DNA of 64,000 nt from Druceiella hillmani (Eukaryota > Arthropoda > Insecta > Lepidoptera > Hepialidae), in contig JAYKKI010000040.1 in NCBI GenBank assembly GCA_039881145.1, positions 4,021,001 through 4,085,000 on the forward strand. The letters run 5' to 3'. Under the pieces are notes generated by a model, which saw nothing but the letters and a program-made list of their open reading frames with translations, was not told where the DNA came from and did not search any database. A program made the translations under genes and the position numbers. Shown in pieces: positions 22,552 through 35,435 of the stretch. Position 1 is the stretch's first letter. Each line of letters begins with the position of its first letter.

Positions 22552-23051
22552 TTTAAGTCTTATGTATCTTAAAGTATTATATATAAATAGAGTATAGTTA
22601 TATATGAGATATATTTTAATGTATCTTAAAGTATTTTATTATAAATTGGATAGATAATTTCTATAATCAACGATTGTCTTCCCATTTTGTTTAAATTTCA
22701 TGTTTTGCGGATATATCAGAATTATTTAGATTTCTTTCATTATCACTTCCGGAGATAATAGGTAATAAAGTCTTTAACTTTTTGACGTGAAAAGTCTATA
22801 AATTCGCTTTGATAGTTAGATCAAAATTTTCTATTCAACAACATTATGCAGAATTTCGTGACGCGAAAGCTCTGTGAATAATGGACCCATAAAGAATTAT
22901 GGATTCAATTCAGAAAACTTACTCTTTTAAGATTCTAGCTATAACTAGCTGGAATCTTTCTAACTAGTTATACCTAGAAGTACCTAGAAATTTCAACAAT
23001 TGAAGTAATCTACAAGCATAGCGTGTGCGAAAGAGACAGAAATATAGAAGT

Positions 23052-23097
23052 ATATTTTGCAGGCGATCTACTTCGATTTAGATTGCCTGCAAAATAT
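23052..23097. repeat. Foldback, 18-bp arms
   Basis: atattttgcaggcgatct pairs with agattgcctgcaaaatat with one mismatch and a 10-nt loop. Confidence 0.9.
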
Positions 23098-24330
23098 GTA
23101 TACTGCTATATTTATCGCAAGTGATATTGGATTTAATGATAATAATCAATATGTTAGTGCTTTGCGAAGTTTAAAATTTTTTTTTTCAGGAATACCGGCC
23201 TATATAAGACAGAAATACGACCAGAAGCGAAGGAACGTTCTAGGCCTGTGTTTCTTCTACTCTAGTTAATCTATTATTACTCCTCAATAACAGCGGGCGT
23301 TTACGCTATATGCTAATAATGTCAGAACTGGGATTCTTTGGAGTTCACTTGCTACCCACTAGGTGGCTCTATGTTCGTATGCTGGCGTTGTCATTTCGCT
23401 TCTTTATTTAGCTGACCTTTTTCGACTTTATGGCAGAGGGTAATGCGAAAGTTTTTTTATTAATCTTTAAAAAATAACCACATATCACATCATGTAAACA
23501 GACGTTATTAACTATTATAATTAACTCTTTAATTTTACATCATACTATAAAATAATCTCTAAAATGATAACATATAAGATCAAAAGAAACGAAGCTATAT
23601 ATATCATCTCATGGCCTTGCTCACATTATTACTTAACCTATCCCACAGCAAGGAACACCCCACCCCCCCTCAATTGATATTCATTATCGCTCAGCTGTTG
23701 TTCTGGGTACTGATATATTTGGCATTGGTAAAGGTTTTATCGAAATAAAAGGTTTGTATTCCTTTGATGAAATTCTTGCATAGATGCAAACAAATCGGAG
23801 AACATGACTTTTTCACCTAAAATCCTACGGCTTGAATATTACTGAATCTATTCGTTTTTTTTGTTTAATATTAGTTAAATACTTGCGCACAAGGCAAGGC
23901 AAACAAATTTAGTAGTGCAGAATTTTTACTTTTTGTGTTAGTAGTATTTACATACTAGATATCTGTGACATACAGACAGACTAACAAACGTAGATTGCTT
24001 TATTATCATATTTTGTTTTTCAACAGTTGCTTATGATACATTATCGTCATATTTTGTTTTTCCACACTTACGATACATTGTTGAGTACAAAAGCTGTAGA
24101 TTATGTTCTAATTATTTAACTAGGTCGAGAACAGTCCTAAATGTCTAAGTTATATACATGTACCACTATATTACGTTAGTTTAAGACCAAACACTAACTT
24201 TCTTACGAAAATTGTTATCCGTTTTTTTATTATATAATGGCTGAAACCACACCGCACATGCGTTTTCGTGACATGCTGGCCCATATATGTAAATATTTTT
24301 AATGTCGCCATAAAATTTGATAGTTTCATT
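23098..24330. other. Unassigned stretch
   Basis: A C-rich run near 23653-23672 and mixed sequence. No exon or element recognised. Confidence 0.45.
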
Positions 24331-24400
24331 TTATTGCTGGGCTTATAAAATATTTATTGCAGGGCTTACAAAGTATTTGTATTGTTGAGCTTATAAAGCA
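24331..24400. repeat. About 24-bp degenerate tandem repeat, 3 copies
   Basis: attgctgggcttataaaata, then attgcagggcttacaaagta, then attgttgagcttataaag. Confidence 0.75.
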
Positions 24401-24612
24401 CTAATCATTGCAGCGCCGCGCATTGCGAGCGATGTCCGTTCCACCCCATCGCGGTACGAATGCGCATAATTTACTTAAGTTGTGTTTGAGATTGTATTTA
24501 TAAAGATTAATAATATGAACGTTTTGAAGAAAATCTAAATGTATTTTAATCTGTTTTCTTTGTAAATCTTACTAAATTATGAGATTATAAAAAAGGGTAG
24601 AAATATTTTTTT

Positions 24613-24663
24613 AAAAATTAGACCACTGGATATATCCTGTATATATCCAGCGGTCTAATTTTT
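24613..24663. repeat. Foldback, 23-bp arms
   Basis: aaaaattagaccactggata (24613 on) pairs with its mirror ending 24663, with one mismatch and a 5-nt loop cctgt. Confidence 0.9.
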
Positions 24664-24680
24664 TTATTTTATTAAACAAG

Positions 24681-24708
24681 CACGACGCACGCACGCACGC
24701 ACACACAG
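24681..24708. repeat. (ACGC)n/(AC)n microsatellite
   Basis: cacgacgcacgcacgcacgc followed by acacacag. Confidence 0.9.
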
Positions 24709-25502
24709 TTTACAGTTTTGTTTAAATTTCGTGTTTCTTTCTATATGTTCTATACATTTTAAACAATTTTCATGCATTATATTATCTTCATGTGATTTCC
24801 ATAAAAAACCCTAGTTTTAATATTAAGACTTAGATACTTCCTTCACTCTTTACGAAAATGGAAAGACAATCAACATGTTTCTTTTAATTTTGCCTAATCA
24901 GGCAGAATCCTGAAAATTGTAAAATATATGTCAGAATGTGTCGACAAAGCTGTCTTTTTCTGAAAAAAACAGTCGGTAGGGAGTTTTTTCAAAATATATA
25001 TTTACCCATTAGTATTTTTTCTGCTTGTACTAAATATGTTCTAAATTTGGAGATCAGAGAAAGTAAATCTCATTGATTTTCACAAAGAGACCCTAATTAA
25101 CAAATGACTAATTAATTAATTACTAATGTAGTGTAATTAATTTCTCTACCAATAGTAATGCATTTATTGGGTTTGCTTGTAAACAGGAAGCGATTTTCTT
25201 CTTTATATTCCTAAATGCGTAAAGTGATTTGATTACTATTATCAAAGTAAAAAATATATGTAGTGAGTTTATGACTTTGTTTATGATCAATACTAAATAT
25301 ATTATTTGTACTAAATATTTGAAAAATAGATATTATTTATACCTCTTAAAGTTACTTGAAAAAGAGGAGAACATCCATCAATCAATTTAAAAAAAAATTA
25401 TTAATTACGCCATTATAGTTATAGTCCTTTAAAATAATAATGATTGAAATTGTGCACAGTTTTATAATAACTCTTGTCAAGTATTTTCTATCATCTAATA
25501 AT
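24709..25502. other. Unassigned A+T-rich stretch
   Basis: Nothing recognisable. Confidence 0.45.
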
Positions 25503-25690
25503 GCAGTTTTATATTCCATACTACGTTTTATATTCCATACTACGTTTTATATTCCATATTACGTTTTATATTCCATATTACGTTTTATATTCCATATTAC
25601 GTTTTATATTCCATATTGCGTTTTATATTCCATATTGCATTTTATATTTCATATTATGTTTTATATTTTATATTCCATATATTCCATATT
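25503..25690. repeat. 19-bp tandem repeat, about 10 copies
   Basis: The unit is attccatattacgttttat, with variants tac/tgc/tat in the middle. Two overlapping frames (FYIPYYVLYSILR-like) are by-products of the repeat. Confidence 0.95.
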
Positions 25691-26459
25691 AGTATATAAA
25701 AGGAAAAATGCAAAACTGACCCCACGACGTGGATGAATGCTTTCTAGAACGTTATCTTTTGTAACTCGTGCCCGGAATAGCGGACCACTTTATTTGCCTC
25801 ATTGACTTTCTACTAGTTCTTTAAAGGTCAGCTATAGTGTAGTGCCCTTTAGCATTATATCGTCGCCTTAGCTCTAGGTTAATTGGATCCGGTATTGCGT
25901 AATGTGAATAGTTAAAATCAACAAATCATCCGAAACAGCTAATGTTTTAATTATATTGTAATTATGCACAAAGCGTTAGGTTAACGGAGTACCTATTAGG
26001 GGCCTTAAAAGGGCTGCAGATACTTCTTGATAGAACTAATGATAGTATAACTACAGTCATTAAAAACTGTAACAGTACAGTAATTTGTCGTTCTTATTGG
26101 TACCACCAAGGAAGAAGCGCATAATTTGCCACGGTGCGAATGATTCTATACCTAAAGTAACATAATTGATATTTTTTGTATTAGCTGCTGACAAGTATTT
26201 TGGTATTATAGTATATTAATTGTAGTCTACCAGTATTTATAATCAGAGCTCACCAACTTCATGTAAGTTGGTGATAAATAAAAAAGTAATCATATAATTC
26301 ATAAGTATTTATATTAAGAAAATTCCTAATTTTTGTGTACTCGTTAATATAAAGGTTGAATGCCGTTTACGTTATGTATTATTGATTACTATATTTTATC
26401 AATGGAAAGTGCAAACAATTAAATTTGTTATTATGGATATTTGTTATTTATCGGGATAA
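25691..26459. other. Unassigned stretch with one small hairpin
   Basis: tcaccaactt/aagttggtga (26250-26274) forms a 10-bp stem. Otherwise nothing is recognisable. Confidence 0.45.
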
Positions 26460-26990
26460 CATGCCGCGCCGTAAAGCGTCTTTTGCTCGACGGCAGGTAC
26501 AACCGTCGCCAGCGGTTTCCAAGACAACGGCGATCTAATGACGCGCGCGCACACTCCGATAGTTTGCATAACGAGAACCCATGCCCCTCCCCCCCCCCCG
26601 CCGACTCCTCGAGGGCGCGGGACGCGAGCGCGCCCTTTATCGGCGCCCGCGGCCGCCGCGTCCGCTCTTTTTATGTCGCCGCCGCGCCCCCTTCCCCTCT
26701 CATTTCCGCCGCTCTGCTGAGTCGCCGCCGATGGCAGGGGGCGGGGGCCGCCGTATTTCAGCCCGTCGGCCGCAGCTGGCGCCGCCCGGGGACCCAATTT
26801 ACACGGTCACTTGTACAAACACGCGAGCCGCCAGACAAAGGGCGCTACGTGCCCGGACCCGCGCCCAGATGCGGTTTCCTGGGGCGGAATCGCTTCGATC
26901 GGAGCTCGCCTACCCGCTGGTCCGTGCCCGCCTCTCGAAACCTACCCACGTACCTAGCCCGCCCTCCTCTACTAGCGGAGATGTGGCGCA
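26460..26990. promoter_or_regulatory. CpG-rich islet E, largest in the window
   Basis: About 530 bp of G+C-rich sequence with a poly-C run (26587-26599), ctttatcgg near 26635, tttttatgtcg near 26665 and acccaatttacacgg near 26793. Frames of up to 185 codons cross it on both strands. They are Arg/Pro/Ala-rich, overlap one another and match no family, as expected of stop-poor DNA. It could also be a 5' exon or promoter. Confidence 0.4.
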
Positions 26991-29130
26991 GAACCTAAAT
27001 ACCCTTATACAATCGATAAGTTTCTAGTACACAATTTTATTGCAGACCGATTGGTAGTAAAGACAATCGTATAATTAGAAAATTGAATTATTCAAAAAAA
27101 GAAAATGTATCTTGCTATTGAAGAAAAACTAAAGAAAAAACTCAGCGGAGTCAAAAGTTTCTGTGAAAACATTTGGGAAATGACACAAATTTATACCTAC
27201 AATTAATTTGTACGCCGTTACGTATTAATTTATTGAAAATTATGATATTAATTTTCTGTAACTTAGAAGTTATGTATAAATACGCTTTGCTTAGTCAGTT
27301 CACTGATTCGCATATTATTATCGACGTCTACCAAATCGTATATATACAAACAAGTCCTGAGTCATGTTACCCGGCCAGGTGGAAATTAGTTCTCCGTAGA
27401 TTCGACTGTAACTATACTGTAATTATACATAGTAATAGAGTACCAACAACAGAAAATAACGATGGTACACTTTTTTGTGTGTGATCTATTTTTTTTGGCA
27501 ACCAAATTGGTATTTGGATATTTTGATGTTGAAATTTACGCGTCATTGGATAACCATGGCCAACCATCATAGTATACTCCTTACGGTTTGACGTCCGAAA
27601 TTGTGCAATATTAAGTGAAACATTAAAGATAACTAAACTAATGTAATCCACGTCATTTAGGAAGGAATACACTTTTCTATAACGCAAAATTTTTTAAGTA
27701 CCTTTTGAACAAACGGAAACTTTTAGTTTAATGTCAAAATTTTCCTAACAATACAAAAGTGAAATAAATTTAATTTTCAAATTAAAAATAGTCTTTCCTG
27801 GTTTTTTATGTTTTTGCAGTGCGAGGATTATTTTACTTAGAAGTATTGTTTTTTTTACAAATTATGATTGAAACTTCTTATACCAAATGGTTTCAAAATA
27901 GAGGTAGACCAGCGATTGGGGTAGGACGTTCTGATAATGAACTCGGGAGCTCATAGCACTTGAATGTGTTGATGGAAAGTGAAAAATATATCACGTTCTA
28001 TTTGTAACTAGTATTTTTTCAATACAAAAAATTAAACGATTCAATAATTTACAATTAGGGTAAAGCTATAAATAAAATATAATTTGTGATCACAATACAA
28101 AACATAAAACTACCTTCAGAAATACGTAGATGTTATATTTACAATATGTCGAGAATTATTAATAAAAAATTTTAAAAAACAATATAACTTAACGAAGTTA
28201 TTGAAACGATTATAAAAAATAATAAATATTGATTGCTTTTTAAACACGTAGTCATTGCCTAAAGGAATTAAAAATAAAACTTTCACTACATTGACAGTTA
28301 TTCCGTGTTTTTTGTGAAAATAAATTTTACTTGGTTTTTTCCCACGATCTTGAGGATCTCTGTTTTATGGACTAATGTTTCATCTGTGTATAGTGGATAT
28401 AATGTTACAGTCTACACTTAGTTTCATCTTGCTGATCCAAAAAAGTTTATAGAGATAGCATTTACAAAATATTATAGAAAATAATTCCAAATTTAAAAAA
28501 TATATACAAATTTTAAATTGTTTAAATATTGATAAAACTTTTAAAGCCGTAATTTTAAGTTTTTCCAAATAAAATCCTATTTTTATTCTCGTAACACCTG
28601 ATGCCAATACTATATGGGTTTTTGCTAGTCTCCTTTGTCCCAAGTAACATTGTGTTTATTTGAATCCATAAAAAGTTTAGCTTAACAACTGTAGAACCTA
28701 AAATATTCCGTGTGCTGTGAACAATAATATGTATACTATACCATGGTCAATTGCAAAAGCTTGTAAAAACACGTGTCGATAAGGGTTCACACGAAACATT
28801 AATAACAAATATAAAAAAAAATATTTTTAAAATTAGCATAAATACAAAATGTGTAATATAAATATACACTGCTTTTATAATCCACTGAATAATAGGAAAT
28901 TATATTGTATAACTAGACTAAAACAAGATTTTCCAGAGAGATGTAGTCCATGAAAATGGTTCCGTTGCAGCTGAGATGCTGACCACATTAATGCTTCGTT
29001 CATGAAGTTGGGACCAATAGCAAGAGATACTATATCAACTACCAACACACCAGTGACAATCCGTTGTTACTGACTGCTTCGACTCGGTAGGTTACGGTAT
29101 GGAAGATTTAAATAGAAATGTTAGTTAGAA

Positions 29131-29131
<1 letters not shown>
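26991..29131. other. Unassigned stretch with one odd open segment
   Basis: Mostly A+T-rich. At about 28910-29070 the minus strand has roughly 60 stop-free codons with mixed composition (including IGPNFMNEALMW and HFHGLHLSGKS). I do not recognise it, and it may be a transposon scrap. Confidence 0.4.

Positions 29132-29179
<48 letters not shown>
29132..29179. repeat. (AT)n microsatellite
   Basis: Uninterrupted alternating AT of about 48 bp. Confidence 0.97.
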
Positions 29180-29181
<2 letters not shown>

Positions 29182-29319
29182 TAGAAGTCGTACAAATCCT
29201 ATGCAGTCCTATGCACAGGTATTTATAAACGACCATACATTTTGTATAATAGAGTATAATATGTTATTTTTACTAAATTATATATAAATATCGCTATTCT
29301 TTTTTATTATGTGAATGTG

Positions 29320-29630
29320 TTGCTTAGTCCATCTGTCACAGGCGTAGGATGAGTAGCTAGGTTACTTATTTTTAATGAGAGTCGAGTCAAATAATTAGCT
29401 CTAAATGCCATTATCTTATTTTTTCAGATTTTTAAAGTGAAAAAATTTTACTAACATTTTCTACTGTATTTTGAAAGATATTTTCAATTATTAATTCGCT
29501 GGCGAGAAAAATATTTTTCATACGTAAGTTCGATATACGATGAAATATTTTACGACTTTTCTCCTTAATTTCTATGTTATTCAGCTACGTCTTTCTGTAA
29601 ATTTTAAACTGAAAGTTTTAGAATTCACGC
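29320..29630 (+). repeat. Decayed body of the dispersed repeat
   Basis: ccatctgtcacaggcgtagg (29330) and cagctacgtctttctg (29582) correspond to tctttcacaggcgtag (59438) and caactacgtcttcctg (59618) in the longer copy. The order and approximate spacing are preserved. Confidence 0.45.
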
Positions 29631-29654
29631 AAAATTCTATATATGCATGGAGAG

Positions 29655-30185
29655 TTAGTTATAAGGCATGCGTAATGATTTATTAGAAGTGCGAAGTATT
29701 ACACATGTATGCGGAATGAGTTATAATGCATTTGGAATAAGTTATAATGTATGCGAAATAAGTTGTAATGCATTCAGAATAAGTTATAATGCACGCGGAA
29801 TGAGTTTTAATGCATTCGAAATGAATTATAAAACATTCGAAATTAGTTATAATGCATGATGAATGGGTTATATTGCATGCGGAATGAGTTATAATGCTTT
29901 CGGAATGCTTTATAATGCATGTGGGATGAGTTATAATTCATTTGGAATGAGTTATAATGTATGCGGAATGAGTTATAATGCATTCGGAATTAATTGTAAT
30001 GCATTCGGAATAATTTATATCACCTGCGGAATGAGTTATAATGCATTACAATGCATGCTAAATGAGTTATAATTTATTCGGAATGAGTTATAATGCATGT
30101 GGAACGAGTTATAATACATTCAGGATGAGTTATAATGCATGCAGAATGAATTATAATGCCTGCAGAATGAGTTATAATACATTAG
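29655..30185. repeat. 21-bp minisatellite, about 25 copies
   Basis: The unit alternates gcatgcggaatgagttataat and gcattcggaatgagttataat variants. As 21 is divisible by three, two plus frames read a 7-residue repeat (GMSYNAF). Numerous stops and frame changes across the array argue against coding. Confidence 0.95.
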
Positions 30186-30689
30186 GATTATTCCCTAAGT
30201 TAACGCGAATCATTAGTTTTGAAACATTATCATAAAGAAAATATATAATATATTTGTGGGTTGTGTCGGATTTTGATCTTTTCTTCTATTCAGTAGATAA
30301 CTTCAAAAGTATTTACTTACTTAACATTCGATAATTTAATTTCGACTTAAAGAAAAGTAATTTAATTAATCATGATCATTATTAATGCGAATGGTGTTAC
30401 AAATGATTTAAAGTTGAAAATACACTTTTATACAAATGCTACACGCTCACCACTATGTGGTTTAATATAAATACCTAAATAGGAGTATATATTCTTCAAC
30501 TACTAATGAAATCTTAATCTGGAAATATATTTCTAGTCAATCGTAATAACAATCTTATCGATATATGGTAAACACTCGCATTACATGTCATTTCTCAGTC
30601 GGTTTGTTATTGTTTCTTTTTCATTGTCATTATCTCCAAAATTAGGTAAACAAAGTTCTTAACATTTTGACTAATAACGTCCTCAAATA
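30186..30689. other. Unassigned A+T-rich stretch
   Basis: Nothing recognisable. Confidence 0.45.
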
Positions 30690-30850
30690 CTGAACGGAGA
30701 TACGTGGGCGAGGGCGCGCGTGGGGGCGGGCGGAAGTGTATGGGCCGGCGGGCGGGCGGTAATTAGAGCGCGGCGCGTCCTTTGACGGCGCGGCGGCTGC
30801 AGCGGGCGGCGCCCGCCCGTCCAAGATTGAAGGAGGCTACGTGCCTGCGT
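30690..30850. promoter_or_regulatory. CpG-rich islet F with a TAATTAG core
   Basis: A short, sharp G+C block. taattag (30760-30766) is flanked by ggcgggcgg and agcgcggcgcg, and cctttgacgg (TCF/Sox-like) follows at 30779. Confidence 0.4.
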
Positions 30851-32152
30851 AACAAACCGTATAGCACCATCTTATAGTCTATACTTGAAATCCTGCGTTT
30901 TAACGTATATATTTTTTTCTGGTTCATTTTAAACATCGTTCATGTATATTCTTGTTTGGTGTATATCAGCGGTGTATGCGTTCGAATCTCGCACTAAAGA
31001 TACGCTAACGCGATTTTGTTATAACAACTTTAATATGTATATGTGGCACCATCTATTGACAAATTTTAGTACTGAATTTGCATTATTAATTAAAAAACAC
31101 TACGTTTTATCCCACATGAAATATGTTATTTGTTAGGTTAACAAATTATTCATTCAAATTATGAATTATATCTGTAATAAGTTTATTTAAAATTTGTCAA
31201 ACTGTTTAGATGCGATTGCGTAACAAACATCCAAATGCACGATTAATGTCATTAGTATTCTACGCGAGTCACCATGGGGTTACAACTTACATACTGCTTC
31301 TACACACATGTCAACATTTAGTAATAATTTGTTGTTTGGATGCATAATTAGTAGTTAACAAACAAGTTGACAAACAGACACAACTTTTAAGATTTATAAT
31401 GTAAGTACCTAAGTTTTATATAATTTATAATCTAAATAAGTTTTATGTTTATTCATATAAGTCTTCATATATTACAAAAAAACCTAAATACGTGTTAAAC
31501 AACTTAAATACGTGTTTAAATGTTATTGATCCTATTCATTGGGGATTTCCAATATTTTAGGGTCCTAACCTTATTGATTATAACCAATAAATACTTTAAG
31601 GTAGCTTTCAACATTCTCTCAAGTCCGAGCAACTCTGATAGTTGTTTCTAAGTGATGAATTTGGTTCTCTTAATTACTTTTAGTTTGTTTTGCACTTCTA
31701 CTTTCAGATTACAGAAATTCAGACCCTTCAAGAAATCAAGTAATAATGTGCACCATAGACATGTTTGATAATGGTACTCCACTCTCCTCCTGAGTATCAC
31801 CTGCTGTCTTCTCTTACGTAAAAATATATGGTAATACTTTTCTATGGAGAAAATGTGGATATAACACTAACTTTTCTAAGGAGAAAATGTGGTATTTTAA
31901 GAGTTGATTTTGCCAGTCTTATTGCTAGAACTAACCATGCTCGACCTTTAGAAAATATAACTAAGTTAACTGTAAGATTAATATACGTAATTCCATCTAT
32001 TATAATAACTATGAAAGTAAATTTTTAATTAATGGAATGTCAAATTACCGTATTTCATTTTTAATTGGCGGATTGAGTTTATTATATGCCCCTAAATCAT
32101 TTTTTTCAAATATATTCAATGTACGGACAGGTAAATTCTACAGTTTTGAGAT
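30851..32152. other. Unassigned stretch
   Basis: A lone B-box-like tgcgttcgaatctcgca at about 30977 lacks an A box. acttttctatggagaaaatg is duplicated as acttttctaaggagaaaatg near 31840-31890. No gene is recognised. Confidence 0.45.
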
Positions 32153-32319
<167 letters not shown>

Positions 32320-32604
32320 TTACGTAAGTTACTCATTGCTCATTTATTTCTCATAACTAAATTATTTTACTATTCCATTGTTCCTACTTCCGTTCATCTT
32401 AAATCTTTAAAATTTTTACAAGGAGATTTTTTAAATTTTAATTTTAGTTTTGAGGTATTTTTTTTAAATCTGTAGAATAAAACATAGAAAATATTGCCAA
32501 TCCCATATAGCATATTACAATTAAAAACGTTTCCCGAAATTCCGTTCAACGCTAGTTCCACCTTTACGATTCTGTAGTGAAAGAGGATATCTTCATAATT
32601 TTGT

Positions 32605-33020
32605 TACATTCGTCCGTCTGTCCATCTGTCTGTTACAAACTCACGATTTTCATAGTTTTGGAGCCATATTCATGAAATATTGCAAGTATATGCATTATTA
32701 TATGTATAAAAATATTGAAAAAAAAATACAATACGTGTAAAATGGGAAAAAATGTTCATGCTCAAGGTTTTTACATCTCCATATAATATTTTTTCAGATT
32801 TAAAATATCATACTGTCCGTCCGTCTGTCCATTTCTTTATTACAAACTCACGATTTTTATAGTTATGGAGCTAAAGGCATGAAATATTGCAAGTGTGCAC
32901 ATACTTTTGGAGATTTATTACATGTATCCAAATATTTAAAAAAAATGTGCCAAAAATGTACATATATAATGTGATAAAATGGGAAAACATATTTACGCGC
33001 ATCCCATCACGTGAGGTGTC
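32605..33020. repeat. 207-bp tandem duplication of a (gtccgtctgtcc)-type repeat
   Basis: cgtccgtctgtccat, then tacaaactcacgatttt, then catgaaatattgcaagt occurs twice, 207 bp apart. The gtccgtctgtcc motif resembles the reverse complement of the dispersed-repeat tail. The copies differ by indels in the A+T-rich half. Confidence 0.7.
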
Positions 33021-33510
33021 ATTGGATAGGTCTTATAAAATGAAATTTAGATATCTTCGTTTTTCATTTCTAAGCCCCATTTGTCAATTTTTCAGCCCCA
33101 TTTGTAAAAGCTTCAAAATGTCACGTAACGTGTCCTGCCGCCCCCCTCTAAGTTTTCAACCATGAGATTGAATATACTAAAAATATTCTTTGCAGTAAAA
33201 TTTCATCATTTCCAAATAATATTATTTCTGTAAACTTGCTTTAACGGTTTATAGACATTTACGGAATAGTATTTTGTACGTATTCTGACACACCTTTGGC
33301 CACCTTGCTGATATACTGGTCGCGGGCCTTCGTAATTACTAAAGTTGTATCTTCTGTCTTGTCTAATTATAATTTAGACGTAAAAGTTTGAAGGTAACTC
33401 AAATTTCTTTCGGTAGTCAAATTTCTGTTTGGTTATTAGTTATTTTCGGTGTGTTAAAAATTAAAATGATTGGTTAATTGGAGCTCCATAGTAAAAGCAA
33501 CATTGGGTAG
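33021..33510. other. Unassigned stretch
   Basis: Contains a small duplication of agccccatttgt (33072 and 33102). Otherwise nothing is recognised. Confidence 0.45.
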
Positions 33511-33678
33511 ACGGCACGAAAGGTCAACGAAGAGTACCAACCTAACATCAAAACTGAACTCCCGGTTTATTATCGGTCCATCGCTTCCGTTCTGGAAATA
33601 TTCAATTCAGAAACGAACCCCATGGACATCCGCAAACCAAGGTTGAAAAAACGAGTGTGCTTTAGACCACACGACTGA
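33511..33678 (+). other. Unidentified 55-codon open segment
   Basis: Between TAG 33508 and TGA 33676 a plus frame reads 55 codons of balanced composition, including KVNEEYQPNIKTELPVYYRS and DIRKPRLKKRVCF. It has no start codon at its head. I do not recognise it. It could be an old transposon fragment, an exon of something undetected, or chance. Confidence 0.25.
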
Positions 33679-33840
33679 AGTAAAACTTCAAATTCACAAA
33701 ATATGAACTTTAAAATGAATTTACAATTATATTCACTTTAAATGTAGAATATTTAATGTATTGAACAAAATATAATTTATAAAATTGTTCAAGAACGAAA
33801 TGAAATTACAAAATAATCAAAAAAATAACGCTAGCAAACT

Positions 33841-33843
<3 letters not shown>

Positions 33844-33921
<78 letters not shown>
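33844..33921. repeat. (AT)n microsatellite with a gtatgtatg centre
   Basis: Two AT blocks separated by tgtatgtatgta. Confidence 0.97.
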
Positions 33922-33923
<2 letters not shown>

Positions 33924-35070
33924 CATGCACTGGCTATGAGAGGAAGAGAGAAAGAAAATGTGCGCACGCACTGCTCTCTCTTGTCCCTACAGTAATATAC
34001 GAAACGTAACTCTCTTTCTGTTTTCACTACCTTATATCTCCCTCTCAACTTCCGTTCGCCTCGCCCGATCACACTTTTCTTAACGCTCTCGTCACGCATT
34101 TACCAGCTTACTCCCCAAGTCAAGCGTGCGTAAAGAAGTTTTACCTCAATAACGTAAGCAGATCAAACTATATCTGACCTGGTAATAGGGTTTAGTTTCA
34201 GTATCGTAAAAGTATTAAGATAAACAATTTATTAAATTTTATCTCGAAATTGACTACTTCGTGAGTCAACGAACACTGGCGAGAGACGCTTCAATACGCA
34301 CATCAATCTGATCAATCAATACACAAAAATAAATAGGTATATTGAGATTAGATAAGACATATAATTTATGACAAATTAGATGTCTTATATAATATCAATA
34401 ATAATTAGGTAGAATAAGTCAAATATTTGGTAGAATGAAGGAAATATTTTTATTAATTATATCCAATGATATCCTATGTGATGGGATGTGCGAAATAAAT
34501 AGCTCTCATTTTACATTTAAGAAGTATATTTTTTAATATTTTGATACAAATTAGTTGAGATCTCCACGTGATACATGTGCTCGTAAAATTCCTGTACGTG
34601 GCTCCAAAAACATATAAACTGTGAGATTGTAACTGACGGACAAACACGATGAAATTATGAGAATTGCATCTTAATTTGTATATTCATGAACCAATTCAGT
34701 TAACACCTGATTAAAAGATGACAAAAAATATTCGCCACAAAGGTTGGATTCAGAAATCTAAACCAAACCCTATCGCAAACACATCAGACAAACAAAGGTC
34801 TGATGATATTATCCACCTTATTTTAGTACGAACTGGTATATCAATTGCTGCGGACTACGTATGGTAGGAGAGACCGTGCCAAATTTACAGATTTTGCAAT
34901 TGGAATCTCTGTTTTATACAAGGCAAAAAATTTAATTTCCAAGAGGTGATGGAAACTAACTTCAAGCATTAGTCGATTACTGTTTAGTTATCTTACATAA
35001 TATCTTTCAAAATCTTTGTTCATAATGTATTTAGTATATTTTTATTATAAATATTATATAAAACGTTAAA
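33922..35070. other. Unassigned; possible repeat at left end
   Basis: 33940-34130 is pyrimidine/purine-rich (gagaggaagagagaaagaaa, then tctctttctg) and may be a dispersed repeat. The rest is A+T-rich. Confidence 0.4.
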
Positions 35071-35172
35071 TAAATATACCTACATTGCACTAAAATTATC
35101 GCTATAAAATTGAGTAAATAAAACTTGAGTAAATAAATATACCTACATCGTAATAAAATTATCGCTATAAAA
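35071..35172. repeat. 63-bp tandem duplication
   Basis: taaatatacctacatt/cg followed by aaaattatcgctataaaa, twice, starting at 35071 and 35134. Confidence 0.85.
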
Positions 35173-35199
35173 ATAAAGAAACAGATATTGAGATGATTT

Positions 35200-35435
35200 G
35201 AGATGACGAACGTTTGAATAATAGGAGACAAGTAAAGAAGGTATTTATAGTAGAAGCAAGTAGGAAAAGAAAATGTAGAAAGCCAGTAAAGACGTGGGTT
35301 GTTCCAATAGAGGTAGATAAATGTATCTATCACAAAAGAAGGTAACGTAACGGCTCGCAAAAGTACATAGAGGAGCTTTAGAATGAAAGACGTGGGTCAG
35401 AATAGATGTCCAGCCTGCGTAGGAGGCGATGTAAG
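35200..35435 (+). pseudogene. Non-LTR retrotransposon ORF2 3'-terminal fragment
   Basis: The plus frame from 35202 reads DDERLNNRRQVKKVFIVEAS, then SRKRKCRKPVKTWV, followed by a long acidic/basic tail broken by stops. A little further on, acatagaggagc would restore a WRS-like motif if one base had changed. This order, an 'R-M-D-D-x-R' segment, a basic 'R-x-R-G-R-P-x-K-x-W' segment and then an 'A-D-R-x-x-W-R' segment, is the usual end of endonuclease/RT retrotransposons that occur widely in insects. Here the GRP is KCRKP. There is no RT core upstream, where a 63-bp duplication sits instead. The assignment rests on motif order alone. Confidence 0.55.

Noticed and set aside
26441..26998. 185-codon open frame across islet E
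   Set aside because: Three other long frames cover the same bases on both strands, and all are Arg/Pro/Ala-rich. Openness is explained by stop-poor G+C-rich sequence, with no domain and no splice context.
29668..30072. Two frames with a 7-residue repeat (GMSYNAF)
   Set aside because: By-product of a 21-bp minisatellite; the frame is broken between and after them.
30970..30995. Second isolated B-box-like ttcgaatc
   Set aside because: No A box and no acceptor or anticodon stem.
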